A DNA stretch of 64,000 nucleotides from Paragonimus westermani (GCA_008508345.1 QNGE01002421.1:5177-69176); one strand, 5' to 3'. Numbered from the stretch's first letter, positions 25,382 to 37,923 are shown. Notes: generated by a model from the letters alone, not told the origin. Translations and numbers: made by a program.

Positions 25382-28300
25382 CTGTGCATATATTCACCCA
25401 TTCCTTGTCAGTCTCTCCGACAATCATAAAAGTCAGCAAAACAATAAGTGAACTTAATGGGCTTTATGAGGGACAGAAGATTTGTGCAAAATATCGTGAG
25501 CAACAATTACAATCTTCAGTGGCAGACGCAATGCACTTACAAAGTGTGACTGGATCATGAAAGGCCGTAATTTTTAAGTGATGTCAATTTGAGTATCCGG
25601 CAATTCCGAAAGCGTGAAACAATTGGTTCCCTCGAGCAGTTTGAACAAAGCAGATAGAACATGAAAACTGGTAGATGTGTCCACAAGTTGTTGTCTACGA
25701 CAAGAACTGTGCAAACCTGATCCAAAATAGCCGATGGCAACGAGAACACGAGATAGCAATGACAGAATCCTGATTTCACTAAAAAGTCATTGAATCATGT
25801 GGCATTGTTGTTTCATCAGTTTGTTCTTTTTGACATGGCGTAAGTGAAACTAAAAACTGCCTGCCTCCTCCAAAGTATCTCCAACCAATAACTCCAACCA
25901 GACCAAGAATGTGCATCATCTGTTGACTCAGGCTGTTCGTCAGTAATGGAACTTAATAATGAACGTTTCTATAGTTGTTGCCAATCAAACGGCACATATG
26001 TTTTACTGTTTCACTTTCATTAACGGAGAGTTGTTGTGAAGCATTTTATTTCTGGTTCCGAAAATCGTGATCTCACCCAATCGTTCCCACTGTTGCTTCC
26101 AACATCTACCTGAAAGTTTTAATGTGCCCTTTATCATGATGTGGATTAACATTGCCTGTGTTGCCAATGTGGCGTTTTTGGAACAACCTAGTATAGCAAG
26201 TATCAGTATGGCCACATTATGTTGCCGAAAGGAACCCACTTAGACTGGACAGCCCATATACGGTGTCGGTTAAAGGGGGTGAATGTTCTTAAGTAATATT
26301 TAATTCCGTAGTGTTAATATTCTCTGACTGTGTACTGATGAAAATTACCTATATTAACGATGATCGTAAACGACGCTTCGCCTTCGAAGCTGCATTTTAT
26401 CAGACACCCGATGTGGGACGCAACAACGAGCATACATACTATTCCGCTCAGCGGACGTTTGTGCATCCGCTATCAGCAGTGCGGCCTCAATTTCTCTGTT
26501 GATATGCGTTTACTCACGTCCAGTCGTCATTCCCAGTTTTCACTCATCCCAACCTTAATGAATGCCGTCACTTGCGGCGTACGACCTGCTTTTTTCGCTA
26601 TTTATCATGTTACTTATTAGCCATGTTTTGCATTACACAGCACGCGCTTTCATACAGAACGTAAGAATAAATGCACTGAGGTTGAAAATTGCATCCGTAC
26701 CCACGTTTTAATTCCACTGTTCTATGCGTGAAGCTTTTTTGGAGCCTAGAGGTGTCACGTAAACCCAGACCGATTCGGTGCAAATGTACACAAGTGGATG
26801 TATGAACAAAAGGCAAAACAGAACACATAAGATTAATAAGTCACCCACTGATATGTATCACCAAAATAAACGTTTCAAATAAATAAATCCTATCGGTGTT
26901 GTACAATCATCGGTCGACTCTTTTGTAAACGCTAACGTTCTATTTACCGATTTCCTTTAGTCCACCTACTCCCTGTTGAAAAGTTAGCATCTGTACTGTA
27001 CACATCTGCTGTTGGTGGAAAGAGAGTCGGTTGTTGTCATACGACGGGAACTCCTTCACGACTGCCTAGGCAGAGTTGGTAAGGCAATCGGAATTCGTCA
27101 AGCAACTCCTTATCATCACGGAGATCTCTTCTGATTCGGTCCAAACATATTTAGTGATTGTCGAATTATCAGTAGTTTTTCACTTGTTTGTCGTCCGCAT
27201 TCTATACCAAATACACTGGCGCGTTGCGTTGTTTTCATGTTTCCTGCTACCTCGTATCGGGGAAGCGGAATTTGTGAGAATTAATTCGGGTCAATACAAT
27301 CGAACGGATCGAATAGAAGCAGTGCCTGTCGAATCGTATATTTCGTATGCCACACGGGTGTCTGTTGTGTAGTGCATTACTCAGACCGGCTGGAATAAAC
27401 CAGATGGTGATTGGACGCTGAAGTGGCCACAAGCCACGAAAACCTTGACCACTCCCTTGAACAAATTTGTAGATAATCTCTTCTAGGTTGAAAAGTATGC
27501 GACTATCCAAATCGCTAACCGGAAACACTTGCTGGCGGGGTGATTTATCACAGTCGACCGTAGAGTATGTATGCAAGGCCGTTGACTCCTATTATTCAGG
27601 AATATCAGTACGTTGTCTAGCTTTTATTTTATGCATTTTCCCCCGTTTGTTGATATGGTGTTTGTGATCAACTGCACATAGAGCCATGGTATTCACAAAC
27701 AGCGCACAAAGCTGGAAGTGACTGTGATGTTTTATCGTTTGGACAGCCCAGATATCTTCTGAAACGAGAACGTGCAAAACCGGTAGACTGATTCAGTCAT
27801 TAGATTTCCCGGAAACATAGTCAACCCTATACGAGCAAGGAATTATCGGTTGTGTGTGCAATAAAGTCGGAACTGTGGTTGACATCAGTCTTAACAGATT
27901 CAACGAATGGACGGAAAAATGAAGAAAGACAAGTATAATGAACCGTTTGAGGTTTCTCCCTGATGTGCGCATAAATCGTAGACTCGAGAAACTTGCTTGC
28001 TTGAAATTGATGGCACTCGCTTTTCTCGCGCAAAATCTGATAATGACTGTTTCTATGCTTATTCATAGGATGCGTACAATCCAATGATTCACGCTTGTGA
28101 TTGGGAAGAGTGAACAAAATGCTAACATCCAGCGATATGTTTCCTCTCTTTGCTCATGCATTACTGAACATTCCTCTATAATGCTGCTTGGTTAAACTGA
28201 TGGTGTAGAATAAATTGTGACACTCGTGTACCACCAAATCTAACTGGTGCGAAGAAACACATATTTAGTCATGTTAAATAATTAGCGGCTTTCCATCAAT

Positions 28301-30370
28301 TACTGATGAAAGTTGCTGGTAAAAGTATCGGACGAAAACACTCAAAGTTCCCATTTTTGGGGTGGAAAACCAGAATACCAGTAGAAGCTAGATTAGAACC
28401 GACCGTAATCTGACAGAGCGATCACAAGAGAAGATATCGCTGTCATATATGGAAATCAAGCTATCGAGACGCATGTTTACAGGGACATCGTTGATGATTA
28501 GAGTGGATAAATGAGGACCTAGCAATGAGTCATCTCATCATTTTCAAAGATCCGTCCGAAGGTTTGAGATTATTGGCCTAAATCATCCAGATCCAGTCAG
28601 CTGACTCTGTAGACCTCGAACGTGTGTCTACTGATCTGCAGAGCAATCAATGAAAAGAACAATGCAACATCCATCTTGCAGGTCACGTCAACCGTCAAAA
28701 ACAAAACTCGGGACCAAACGATGCTTAAAAAAAACGTGTGTTTAATAACGTGAAGTAACAACAAAGGGCCTCAGAGCTGAGGTCGTTTCAGTGGTTGTCA
28801 GCTCGGTATCAAAGATCGTAGATTATTAAGCCCAGCAAATCACCTTCGACTAAATTACCCATACCACCCTGGGCGTGAAACTAAGATACAGTGCTTGTAC
28901 CTATCCGGAACATGTTGCAAGATAGACAAGTACAACTTGTTCAACTATCTTTACGTGCAAAACAACTTTTATCGTGAGTCTGTTACATGAAATAAACAGA
29001 GAGGCGTACAAAATGTCCTCATACTATCAAACATGAAATCATGAATTATTGAGTTCAACATGGTTAATTTACCGTGTCTACCGTGTATGTGGTAACGTCA
29101 ATTTTTTATTAATAGCAATCAACTACCTCAATCTGTGCTCATCATTAATACCTATCGGAGCAGGTTTGGTGGTTTGGATAACCGAGGCTAAGTGGGACAT
29201 TTCTGAGCTCCCAGCGTGGCTTCCTAGTTGGGTTTCTATGGCACTTGCCGCATTCGGGTATGTTGTTATAGTCCCTGGTCCGAATCAAGATGAAATCCAT
29301 ATTATGTGCAAATCGGTCTCCTCTGAACTCTGTTCAATGCCTTCATGTACGACGTCCGTGTGATATTGTTTGGTAGATAAAACAACGGGCTACTGCACGG
29401 ATTATTCTTCACTCCAACAGAATACTGATCAGTACAACCACGTTCCAATGTGTGATCTTTCTGGAAAAATCAAACCTAATGGATAAAAATTTAGGATTAT
29501 ATGGTAACAAAAAATATGTGCACACAATTGTGCATCAGACGACGCACACAAGCCTGGTGCAGATGTGGCTGTAATAGACAAATAATGCGTAGTTATTTAA
29601 ACTTAAACCACTTGTGAAAACAAATGTTGCCTTGTCGCCAGCGTCATCTTTTTTCATGTGAGTGCCAAGTTAATGGAGGCAGTCTGCGGAGATATATGAC
29701 AAGTGGTGCTCATGTGCGTACGAGTTCTCACTGTCGTCACAGATGAGGTCAATAGGTTCAGACGATCTCTCAGTCAACTGCACCTACGTTAACTGCAACC
29801 AACTAATAGAGACTTGTGAAGTGATTACACATCACTATCACCTGTTTTAATAGGTTCGACAGTCTTTGACTGTTCACGTTTACCGGTGACAAAATGACCG
29901 CTTATATTCATCTATGAAATGACATACGGCACGCTGGTGTTGGCAAGTGAAGTACACTTTTCTGTCTACCGACTGACTCCCCTCGAGCAATTAGAAAAAA
30001 AAACAAAACGACACTTGTATTTATCCTTTTTGACAGCAACCATACGTTTACAGTTTTGTTGATAGCTGGCAAAGTACCTCATAACACCAGACCTTTATAT
30101 ATCCTACATTCATGAAATTAACTGTAATTGAATGAAACAGGTTCCATTTGACTTGACAAAGCAAACCGCTACTAACCAGCAACTTTACTTGGAAACTGTG
30201 ATCTGCAGTGGCAAGTGTTTTCCCATATGGTCGTCGTACATATCGCCACGCAACAGTAACCAATCTATTAGCTGCCCAGTGGGCAAGCTATACGTCCAAT
30301 ATTTCTTCAGTCAGTATATTTTCATTGTATTGATCGATTGTAACCAGTACTTCAAAACCAGGTAGAGTGG
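24709..30370. other. Region with no confident gene except the 25.3-kb exon
   Basis: Minus-strand frames at 25574-25759 (ending SALFKLLEGTNCFTLSELPD) and 27247-27576 (QQVFPVSDLDSRILFNLEEI), and a plus-strand frame at 29049-29363, look weakly protein-like but lack recognised families or clear exon borders. The rest is featureless. Confidence 0.4.
25318..25381 (-). CDS. Exon candidate of the unidentified helix-rich gene
   Basis: A short exon of 21 codons plus one base, encoding AAITRDDDETSEQQPGFDYC then Q. It has a CACAG acceptor and AAG/GTAACC donor. The acidic open frame is closed just upstream by a stop, so the acceptor is forced. It splices in phase to the 22815-22643 exon (the split codon gives Asp). 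Confidence 0.4.
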
Positions 30371-30463
30371 TTGGTCCTAGCTGGGGTTGCTGAACACTTA
30401 GCCGGTCGAAGTTTACACCAAGACTGCCCAGTCGGCACCACGAGGAGGTGGTTCAGCGCGCCG

Positions 30464-30497
<34 letters not shown>

Positions 30498-30522
30498 TTA
30501 CTACTACTACTACTACTACTAC
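30371..30522 (+). mobile_element. Possible retroposon 3' end with (ACT)n tail
   Basis: A GC-richer block (GGTTGCTGAACACTTAGCCG ... GGCACCACGAGGAGG) leads straight into about 19 ACT/CTA trinucleotides (30464-30522, one ATT interruption). The layout is that of a truncated retroposon with a simple-repeat 3' tail. The family is not identified. Confidence 0.4.
30464..30522 (+). repeat. (ACT)n microsatellite
   Basis: About 59 bp of ACT/CTA repeats with a single TACTATTAC interruption. Read in frame it gives poly-Thr on one strand and poly-Ser or poly-Val on the other; these are not genes. Confidence 0.95.
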
Positions 30523-31359
30523 AAATATTTGCGTGTTCACACTGAGTATTCTTAACATAACAGCACATGTGTGTTGTTTCTGTGGTTGACTTTCTGGTAT
30601 ATTGAAAATGAAGGCGACGCTTCGTGGCGGATGGAAAGAAATTTAATTTTCGTTGACATTTCAGTTTGCAGGCACTAAAAGTGGGCAAAGCACTCGTAAA
30701 GCCGTCTTACTCCAGAGCCGCCATTGTTCGCCTTGCTCATACACGACCAAAACGGACTGGTTACAGGACGTCCTGTAACACTGCCTCGGCGATTCTGTAT
30801 TTGCATTTTGAGCCAGTACGTTCTCGTCACACCACTTTGCCGAGAATTAATTGGTCACGACGATAACTGTTGTATTTCACTGAAATTACCTCCTTCTTCT
30901 GTTCGACATTCGCAAATGTCGAGATCTGATGGGATCTCGTTAAAAATCCTCCCAGAAAGTGCGGGAGCGCATTTCCTTTCGTACCCGCGAAACCCAAATT
31001 TGTATGGATCATGTAACATGCAGGCCAGCCGACTCTACTCTGGATGCCCGTAACTACGCGGACCAACCTTCGGGCAACGTGGACGCACCAGGTGACAACG
31101 CTCTTCCGAAGCAGGGGTTCGGACAACAGTTCTGAAAAGAGAAACAATACAAACGAGCATGAGCCAAAGGCCCAGTAAGCCATGCACACGACTTACACAA
31201 CACAGCAGCACGCCCCGTTACACAACCCAAATTCAATTCGTGCGCGCTCGCTGGTTTCGGTTGCGCGTTACAGACTGATAATGCACCGACTGAACATGAA
31301 GTGCAATTTTCTCATTGAGCAATAGGCTATCCCAGATGGGTTGGAGAAAAGCACGAATA

Positions 31360-32175
31360 AATACAATTATATGCACATATAAGTGTACACACGAGTATGT
31401 CTATATACGTATGTGTGTGCAAACAAATGTGTATATTAATGAATATGTATATATAACTATGTATATACTTATATACATATATTTGTGTATTTTTGTGTAT
31501 ATTTGTATACATATAGATGAACCCGTGTATATATATACATAAATAAATATATATATACATATATATTTGTATGCACGTGTACATGCATGTGCACAGAAAT
31601 GTGTACAACGTGATATATGTATATATCACGTCTTACAAACATATATATCTATTTAAGAATGATATATATATGTATATATATATATGTAATAATAGGTATA
31701 TATATATAAATAAGTATTTGCGTATTTGTATATATACATAAATATATTTCAACAGAAATATGTATATATATACGTATATACCTACATAAATATGTATATA
31801 CAAATTTGTGTTTAGCTTAAGCTAAATATCCATATATATATATGTACATAAATATATGTATATAACCACACATATTTCTATATATACATATACATTTATA
31901 TAGAAATGTGTGAGGGTATATATGTATTTATGTACACATGTAAGTCAAACATGTTGATATACACATACCTGAATGCATATATATGTATATATAGCTATCT
32001 GTATATATGTATTCAGACAGCTGTATATATACATCACGTTGTACACATTTATGTGCACATGCATGTACATTTGGATATATATATATTTGTGTTTATATAC
32101 ACATGTGTTCATATATATATCTACAAACAAAAATGTGTACAAATATATACATGATTATATATACATAGTCTTGTA
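31360..32175. repeat. AT-rich imperfect palindrome of about 800 bp with a perfect centre
   Basis: The whole segment is TA/CA/TG-alternating. It is also an inverted repeat: ACATGCATGTGCAC at 31581-31594 is mirrored by GTGCACATGCATGT at 32053-32066. Neighbouring text (AAATGTGTACAACGTGAT on the left; ATCACGTTGTACACATTT on the right) matches in reverse complement as well. The arms converge on a perfect 16-bp palindrome, TTTAGCTTAAGCTAAA, at 31811-31826. Open frames in both strands here are low-complexity artefacts. Confidence 0.85.
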
Positions 32176-32640
32176 TACCCACAGAGGAACCACTGGAGGA
32201 AGACTCAGTGAACCTCAGTGGACTAACGGCAATAACCACTGCAAAATAAAAACATGGGCATAGCTCATGAAACCATGTCGTGGGTGGCTCTGAATAGGGT
32301 TGTGTGTTCTTTCACATGACGCTTGAGAGCGCCGTTTCTTCATAATCCTGCCGGATGGTCAAGTGTGTTGGAACTGATCCAACAAAATGAAACCCTGTCA
32401 GTTATCACTATCGACAATCGATCGACAATGAAAAGCCAAGTCTCAGCGCGTTTACTTCGTGTATTATTGCCGACCCCTGGAAAATAGAGTACAGAGAGAC
32501 ACATCAAGCTAACGAGACACGGAGCGAGTTGTGTTTTAGCTCCGGGCCGGATGTTATAAAATGGGTAGCTTGACCAAAACAAATGCAGGTACAAAACCAA
32601 AATCATAGAAAATGTACACATGAATGCGACTATCAAAATA

Positions 32641-34206
32641 TCATTTATTATAGTCGCTACAAGTGTTGTCTACGGTGTCGCAGTCCACGCAAGTGTGGAC
32701 GGGTTCAGACTCGTGGTAGTTGGCACAGTAGTGGTGGTACCAACCGACGTCTACTATCTTGGTGCCGTTGTTATGCCTAAGGAAAACATCCCTGGCATAT
32801 TGCGACAACGGTTTCAGAATGATTGACAGAAAGTCCCGGCCCATAGCCGGCTCAAAACACCTCATGCACTCAGTGTTCACCCTACACTGGCGTTCATCAA
32901 ACACACAGTTACAACGTTCTACAATATGCTGAAAAAATGCATACACACTGGATCGTTCGGACAGAGCACATTGGATGTGCTTGTTTTCGTTCTCAACACG
33001 GTTTGTCGTAAGATTACCGAAAAAACCGTGGACTTATGTTTATGAGAGGCCCAACCCTCCTTATAAGGCAGCCAAGTACTTGAAAGATACCGGTATGTCT
33101 CATTACTGACAGACTTCACAGCCTGCAACAAACTTTCAAATTGACCCTGCTCTCAGTGAACACCATATTGCGGGTCCACTGGTAAATACGGTTCTTCTGA
33201 CAATCGCTTATGCCAACCAACTGGCGGAAACGCCGAGACACATCACGCAGTAAATGAAAACGGCAGAATACTATGGCACAACGCGGAAAGACATCACCTA
33301 TTGCCTTCGTCTGTGCTGCTGAACGGTCAACAATGAAGGTGCGAACAGCAGACATACAAGGCACCATTTTAAGCAGGTTTTCGAGAACTATTCTATAACT
33401 GGCAGTGGTTTCGTTCGGCATAAGTGCGCAAAAACATCACCCCAACTCCAGTTACGTCTACCAACATAGCATGCCATAGTATAAAGCCGCCATAATTTAA
33501 CTGATGAGCTGCATCCCCTAGAATGACATCCCCATACTTGGGACACAGTTGGAATGTACCTTTCGGTACAAACATGACGACCCTTAACACTTTGTCCCGG
33601 AGTAGAAACCTATAGCTACCTTCCACTTTCAGTAAATCTAGCAACGTCATAATTTCGTTGCGATCATCTAATTTGCTGTGCCTCGCACGTAGATTACACA
33701 AATCGTACCGACGCATTCTAATCCCATACTTGCGGTTCACGTACGTCCTCATTTCACCGGCACTGTTAAAATGGCTCATAATCTTACGTACATGCAATTT
33801 ATCATCAACAGCCAGACGTCTATTCCTAGGATAAATGTTCGGCTTACCAACCTGAAAGTCGTGTGAGTGCACCAAGTTTGCCTTCTCGATTTGATATCCA
33901 TCGGTGCGATAATGGATGACCCAGAAGGCTTGACATCTATAATCTGCAAAACTACAATTTACCGTGACAATTGATTAAATAAACTTTAACGTTTGGAGGG
34001 CTTCGTTCGCCGTGAACAGTGTACGCATTTGTACACCGCACTTCCATATGGGCAGCCTGGCGGCACCCATGTAACACATGGCCCACCGCGACTGAACGGT
34101 TTCCTGCGGGTTTCGGTGGACCATGAGGAAAATCATCGAAACAAGCATCCCATGAAAGAATTCTTTTAAAAGTAAATTTCAGTGAACAACACCTCGAAGT
34201 CCGCAT
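32641..34206 (-). pseudogene. MULE (Mutator-like) transposase, frameshifted
   Basis: MULE transposases are DDE-type enzymes that cut and paste DNA transposons. Successive minus-strand frames read as one protein: 34206-33952 (N-terminal region, CxxAYTVHGE), 33960-33876 and 33875-33393 (zinc-finger-like VHSHDF, then YGDVILGDAAHQLNYGGFIL with the first catalytic Asp), 33421-33116 (MPNETTASYRIVLENLL; IVDRSAAQTKAIGDVFPRCA with the second Asp; CRFHLLRDVSRRF, the family CxxH signature), 33131-32919 and 32946-32641 (TTNRVEN-type C-terminal block, then a Cys-rich tail). Frame changes near 33.95, 33.43, 33.12 and 33.01 kb and a stop after HGKL make it non-functional. Terminal inverted repeats were not located. 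Confidence 0.85.
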
Positions 34207-34979
34207 TCATCTTTTTATCAAAATAAGTGACGTTTGATTAAATAACATCGTAAAGTCAGACATCTTTATTCGCTAATTTTCGGAGCTCGCTTAGGTAAGG
34301 TTTGTATTCGTTGGACGGTTATGCTGTTCTACGGAAGTACATGAAAAGTTATCCTCCGTTCTTAATTCTCATATTTCATTCACGGAGCGTGCTTTCTGAA
34401 GGTCCTTTATTTATCGTTCTACGTGAACTAAAAACGGAGCAGTTGCATTTCAAAAATTTCCATAAAACTTGTATTCTCACGATTCATGTTCGAATATTGC
34501 ACAAGTTCATGAGGTTATATTGAGGCTACCCAGTGTGAACAGACAAATGTCCGTAGTATTATTGCAATGCCCAGAAGGAATACTGTAAGATTGTTATGCT
34601 TCATGTTTGCTCTATCTCGATTATTTACGGAGATATAGAATTTCAAAGATCCCCGTAAAACTGGTGTTAATATTGTTTGATTTCGGTCACTACACATCAC
34701 ACATGCATTCCTCTGCAGGTTTCCCCAGTGTTCATCGAAGTGTGGTGCAGTGGCTCCAACGTTGATGACGAAATATTCTGAACACTTGCATAACGAACTG
34801 CATGTTTCCGATGAACTTGTGTAAACTATCCAATAAAATTTCAATGTTTACGGATATTTTGGAAAATTCTTTATGGGCGGCGGTAGTAAGCCTGGAGCGC
34901 GTAACAAAAATGAAGGGGAATCCGTTTTTTGAAAAAGGGAATTTTGCGGGCCGCGTTGAAAGCTTCGCTGGCGATTTTT
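34207..34979. other. Non-coding stretch with short internal repeats
   Basis: Two segments, about 34420-34510 and 34615-34705, share a .TTACGGAG..T block, ATTTCAAA.AT.CC then GTAAAAC, and part of this recurs inverted at 34810-34870. It may be the end of the MULE or of the GGCCC-bearing repeat; it is not identified. Confidence 0.35.
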
Positions 34980-35095
34980 TCCCCTGGCCCGCCGTGGCCC
35001 GTGCGTGGCCCATGCGGGGCCCTAGTCTCACTGCTCGCCTTTGGCCCGCCTCTATCCCGCCATGGCCCGCGAGGGGCCCGTGCGGGCCCCGCAAC
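34980..35095. repeat. GGCCC-rich short-motif array
   Basis: About 115 bp built from variants of TGGCCCG, GGGCCC and CATGGCCC on either strand, far more GC-rich than the surroundings. It produces a long but low-complexity minus-strand ORF (35307-34732, Gly/Arg/Ala-rich in the middle), which I do not call a gene. Confidence 0.6.
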
Positions 35096-35104
35096 GTTTT
35101 GCTA

Positions 35105-35310
35105 CCTGGGTAATTATTCATTCCTTTTTTGGTACTTCCTACAATTCCCAACAAGAGTTTCACCTTGTGCTTTCGACGACTACTCATCAAGCCAACAACC
35201 ATCTGCCGGGCATCAAAAAAAGGCAAACTGACTGCATCCGGTCGACTCGGGTTTCCAGCCTCGAACTTGTGCACAAGCCACAGATTTGTTGATATTTGAG
35301 GAGGCATTCA
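35105..35310 (+). mobile_element. 3'-end fragment of the CR1-like LINE family
   Basis: It shares scattered but ordered blocks with the 3' UTR at 39650-39800: a GGTACTTxCT block, CAAACTGAC followed by ATCCGG, and CAGCCTCGAAC followed by a GTG. It is diverged, has no coding sequence, and directly follows the GGCCC array. Confidence 0.4.
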
Positions 35311-35559
35311 TAAATAATATGATAACAACCACATTACGTATGCGCATGATGTCTACAGCGAATATCGTACCACACAACCGTCGCTAAATAATTTCGAGTC
35401 CCTAGCTTCAGCAAAGCTACTCTTGATGGTCACATATTAACCTCGCGCAGTGCTTTTTACCTCATACATTCTCGTTATCACAAACGTTGCCGTCATCGCA
35501 AACACTTGTTATCTCTCAAACCTCGCACCTAGCAGACGGAGAAGTCAAATATTCCGTGA

Positions 35560-36320
35560 GAATAAACTTCAAAACACTTTCTCCAAAGAGCGGAGTTCGA
35601 CTGGAAAACAGGGACTGCAGTTTGAGACACTGGGAGTGCTTCATAAGAGTCCTGCAGGGTCGTTGATATATACGAAGCAGGTGTTTTTGCGCCTGTAATC
35701 ATGTAGAAGGGTCGTCTGAAAACTCGACAAGTTCGACCGAGTCCGACCCCACCATTTTCCTCAACCACAATTCTTATTTCTCAAGCTTTTGTTTGCACCC
35801 TCCTCTCTTTCTTTGCAAAATCCAACGAAGAAGAATCTTCCAGATGCACTTGTATGAATTACCTGAGTGTGTTCAATAAGTTACCGGAGGTCAGACAGAT
35901 AGTTCATGACAGCCAACCTCATATGTTTGGTTTCACAGAGACCTGGCTCACAGGTAGCACCACTGAAAAAGAACTGATAGTCTCTGGGTGTTCGGTATGC
36001 CGAGCCGACTCCGCCCGAGGGAAAAACGGGGCCTTACAATTTTCATCAAGCAGCGTTTCCCGACACTCGCAGGTGCCAGTGGATTTCAGTCATGTTATAT
36101 GTGTAACGCTTTGTGTGGCCTCGACTAGAATTACGTGGTAATGACTCACTCCTAGTAGTGGCTATTTACCGTCCTGGTTCATCCGAAGTCTCTGACAATA
36201 ACGAAGAGACTCTTCTCGTGGATCTAGAAAACCACCTAAGATTTCACATTTGAAATGAGCAGATCTGCTCATTTGATTATTATTGGTGGCTCTAAGGCAT
36301 TCAAGATAGATGCATCTATC
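35560..36320 (+). mobile_element. CR1-like LINE fragment: endonuclease N-terminus
   Basis: The 5' non-coding part (35560-35850) aligns with 37640-37920. The frame 35854-36141 then encodes the start of the apurinic-type endonuclease: MNYLSVFNKLPEVRQIVHDS, GFTETWLTG with the catalytic Glu, then CRADSARGKNGA. Stops and frameshifts follow; YRPGSSEVSDNNEETLL and LIIIG remnants can be read to about 36320, where homology ends. Confidence 0.75.
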
Positions 36321-36959
36321 GCATATGCCACATTGAATACCGACTATCACCTTTCATCCACACTCTTCGCTGAAGCATGGTTGATTGACACGGAGTATAT
36401 CACCTGCAGGATGTTTATCTGGCTTAGGTAACCTGATTTATATTTCAGAACAAGAAAAAGTGGAGGACAAGAGAAGCAACTTATCACCGAATTCAGATCA
36501 TCTCATACTAAAAAATTAAACGTTGAATTTCACCACGATCTTTGATTATTGTTGCTGACTAACACGAATACACCGTTCAAGGGAATTTACAATAATATTC
36601 CTACAATTGAATTCGAACTCATCCTGTGTTTACAGCGTTGGAATATTAAAACAAAACCGGTCTATTAAAAGAGCCGGATATTTTTTCGTGGGCGAACTAA
36701 AATCATACATAAAAACTCTATTATTGTGTAAAAGTGCGAAAAAATCTTCAATATCCGTGATACCTTTGCCTCAAACATTATTTGCTAGATAGAATTGCTG
36801 AGAATTATCCGCATGTAGTTAGTGTTCACATTGGTAGACCGTTCATGAGTGAGTTTGTGCTTCTATCCGAATAACATTAGGCGGAACATTTTCGAAGTAT
36901 GAAATATCCCTGTTGTGCTGTAGGGAATTGTAGTGGTCTAAAAAAGTCTCGGACTACCT

Positions 36960-37640
36960 CAAGAAGAGGCCTGATTTGTGGGGACGGTTTCCGACCGCAC
37001 TCTCTCCAGGGGAACAAGCCAGGGCGGTGCTAAACGATTATACCCTCCAGAGTCTACAAAAATGGTTTCCTCTAGTAGACTTGGCTCCAAAGCTACCAAG
37101 AAGTCACTGCGACTCCTTGTGACGTTAACCGTAAAGATTAGCACGGAGGAAGTACTGGAAAAAGAGGCTGAATTAAAGAAAAACCACGTTAACCTTAAGA
37201 GAGTCTCGCTAGATCGCTCTCAGTGTGCTAGAACACGGTCATGCATCAAGGCCAACCCCAAACTTCAGGCTAGCGTTGAAGTCCTTATCCCTGCTTTCAA
37301 GGGGGGACCAGCGTGATCGGATGGACCAACACAGGCACCCACATCAGAAGCTACTGCCCCCATCTCCTTGGAAAGTCAAGTGCCTGTGGATATGCAAAGG
37401 GCTGGGAGAGCAGATCCCAAATGTGTTGAAGACAATCACTTCTCTAGAACCCAATCATCTCACCCAAAAAAACGTCCGTTAAAAAATTCTTTATCCTTAA
37501 GCTTTATAGCCCAGTGAGTCTTTTGGGGTCCCCGTGCATCCAAAATGGACCAAACTTGTCTCATTCCGGCGGCTCTTTCTTCGGCTGCATCGGGGCCATT
37601 TCGCTCTATATTCTCTTCTCATCTACAACCCAATCGGAAT
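36960..37640 (+). other. Region upstream of the CR1-like LINE, possible ORF1 remnant
   Basis: Open stretches 36978-37316 and 37225-37482 encode Lys/Arg/Ser-rich peptides with a short heptad-like segment (STEEVLEKEAELKKNHVNLK) of the kind seen in LINE ORF1 coiled coils. It lies directly 5' of the LINE on the same strand. No nucleic-acid-binding motif is visible, so the ORF1 reading is weak. Confidence 0.3.
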
Positions 37641-37923
37641 TTTCGAGAGTGCAGAACTGCAAATCACCCTCCAGAAGTTCTGAAAGCAAGAGCGTTCCGA
37701 AGGACATCGACCTCGGGCCAAGAGAAGTGGACGAAGCGTCCCACAGGGACGCTCACATATGCCCGGGCTGTGATGAAACGGCTACCACCCATCAAAAGGG
37801 CTCACAAAACTACGCTGCCAGTTACGCACTCCCCCCACTACTGAGGCCGCTTTCTCAAGCTCTCCCTCGTGTACTTCTGTCTCTTTTCGCACCCAGCCAA
37901 ACGAGGAAGTAGCCCCCGAGTGC

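Noticed and set aside
25574..25759. Minus frame ending SALFKLLEGTNCFTLSELPD plus stop
   Set aside because: Protein-like composition, but the alternative frame is equally open and no acceptor or family could be fixed.
29049..29363. 104-codon plus ORF with hydrophobic segments
   Set aside because: No family, no clear splice sites, and length expected by chance in this window.
30352..30688. ORFs with poly-Thr, poly-Val or poly-Ser
   Set aside because: Translations of the (ACT)n microsatellite.
31315..32263. Several 60-100 codon ORFs rich in Tyr, Ile, His and Cys
   Set aside because: Translations of the TA/CA-rich palindrome on both strands; no protein signal.
34732..35307. 191-codon minus ORF with Gly/Arg/Ala-rich middle
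   Set aside because: Held open by the GGCCC array and spans a LINE 3' fragment; all frames are open there.
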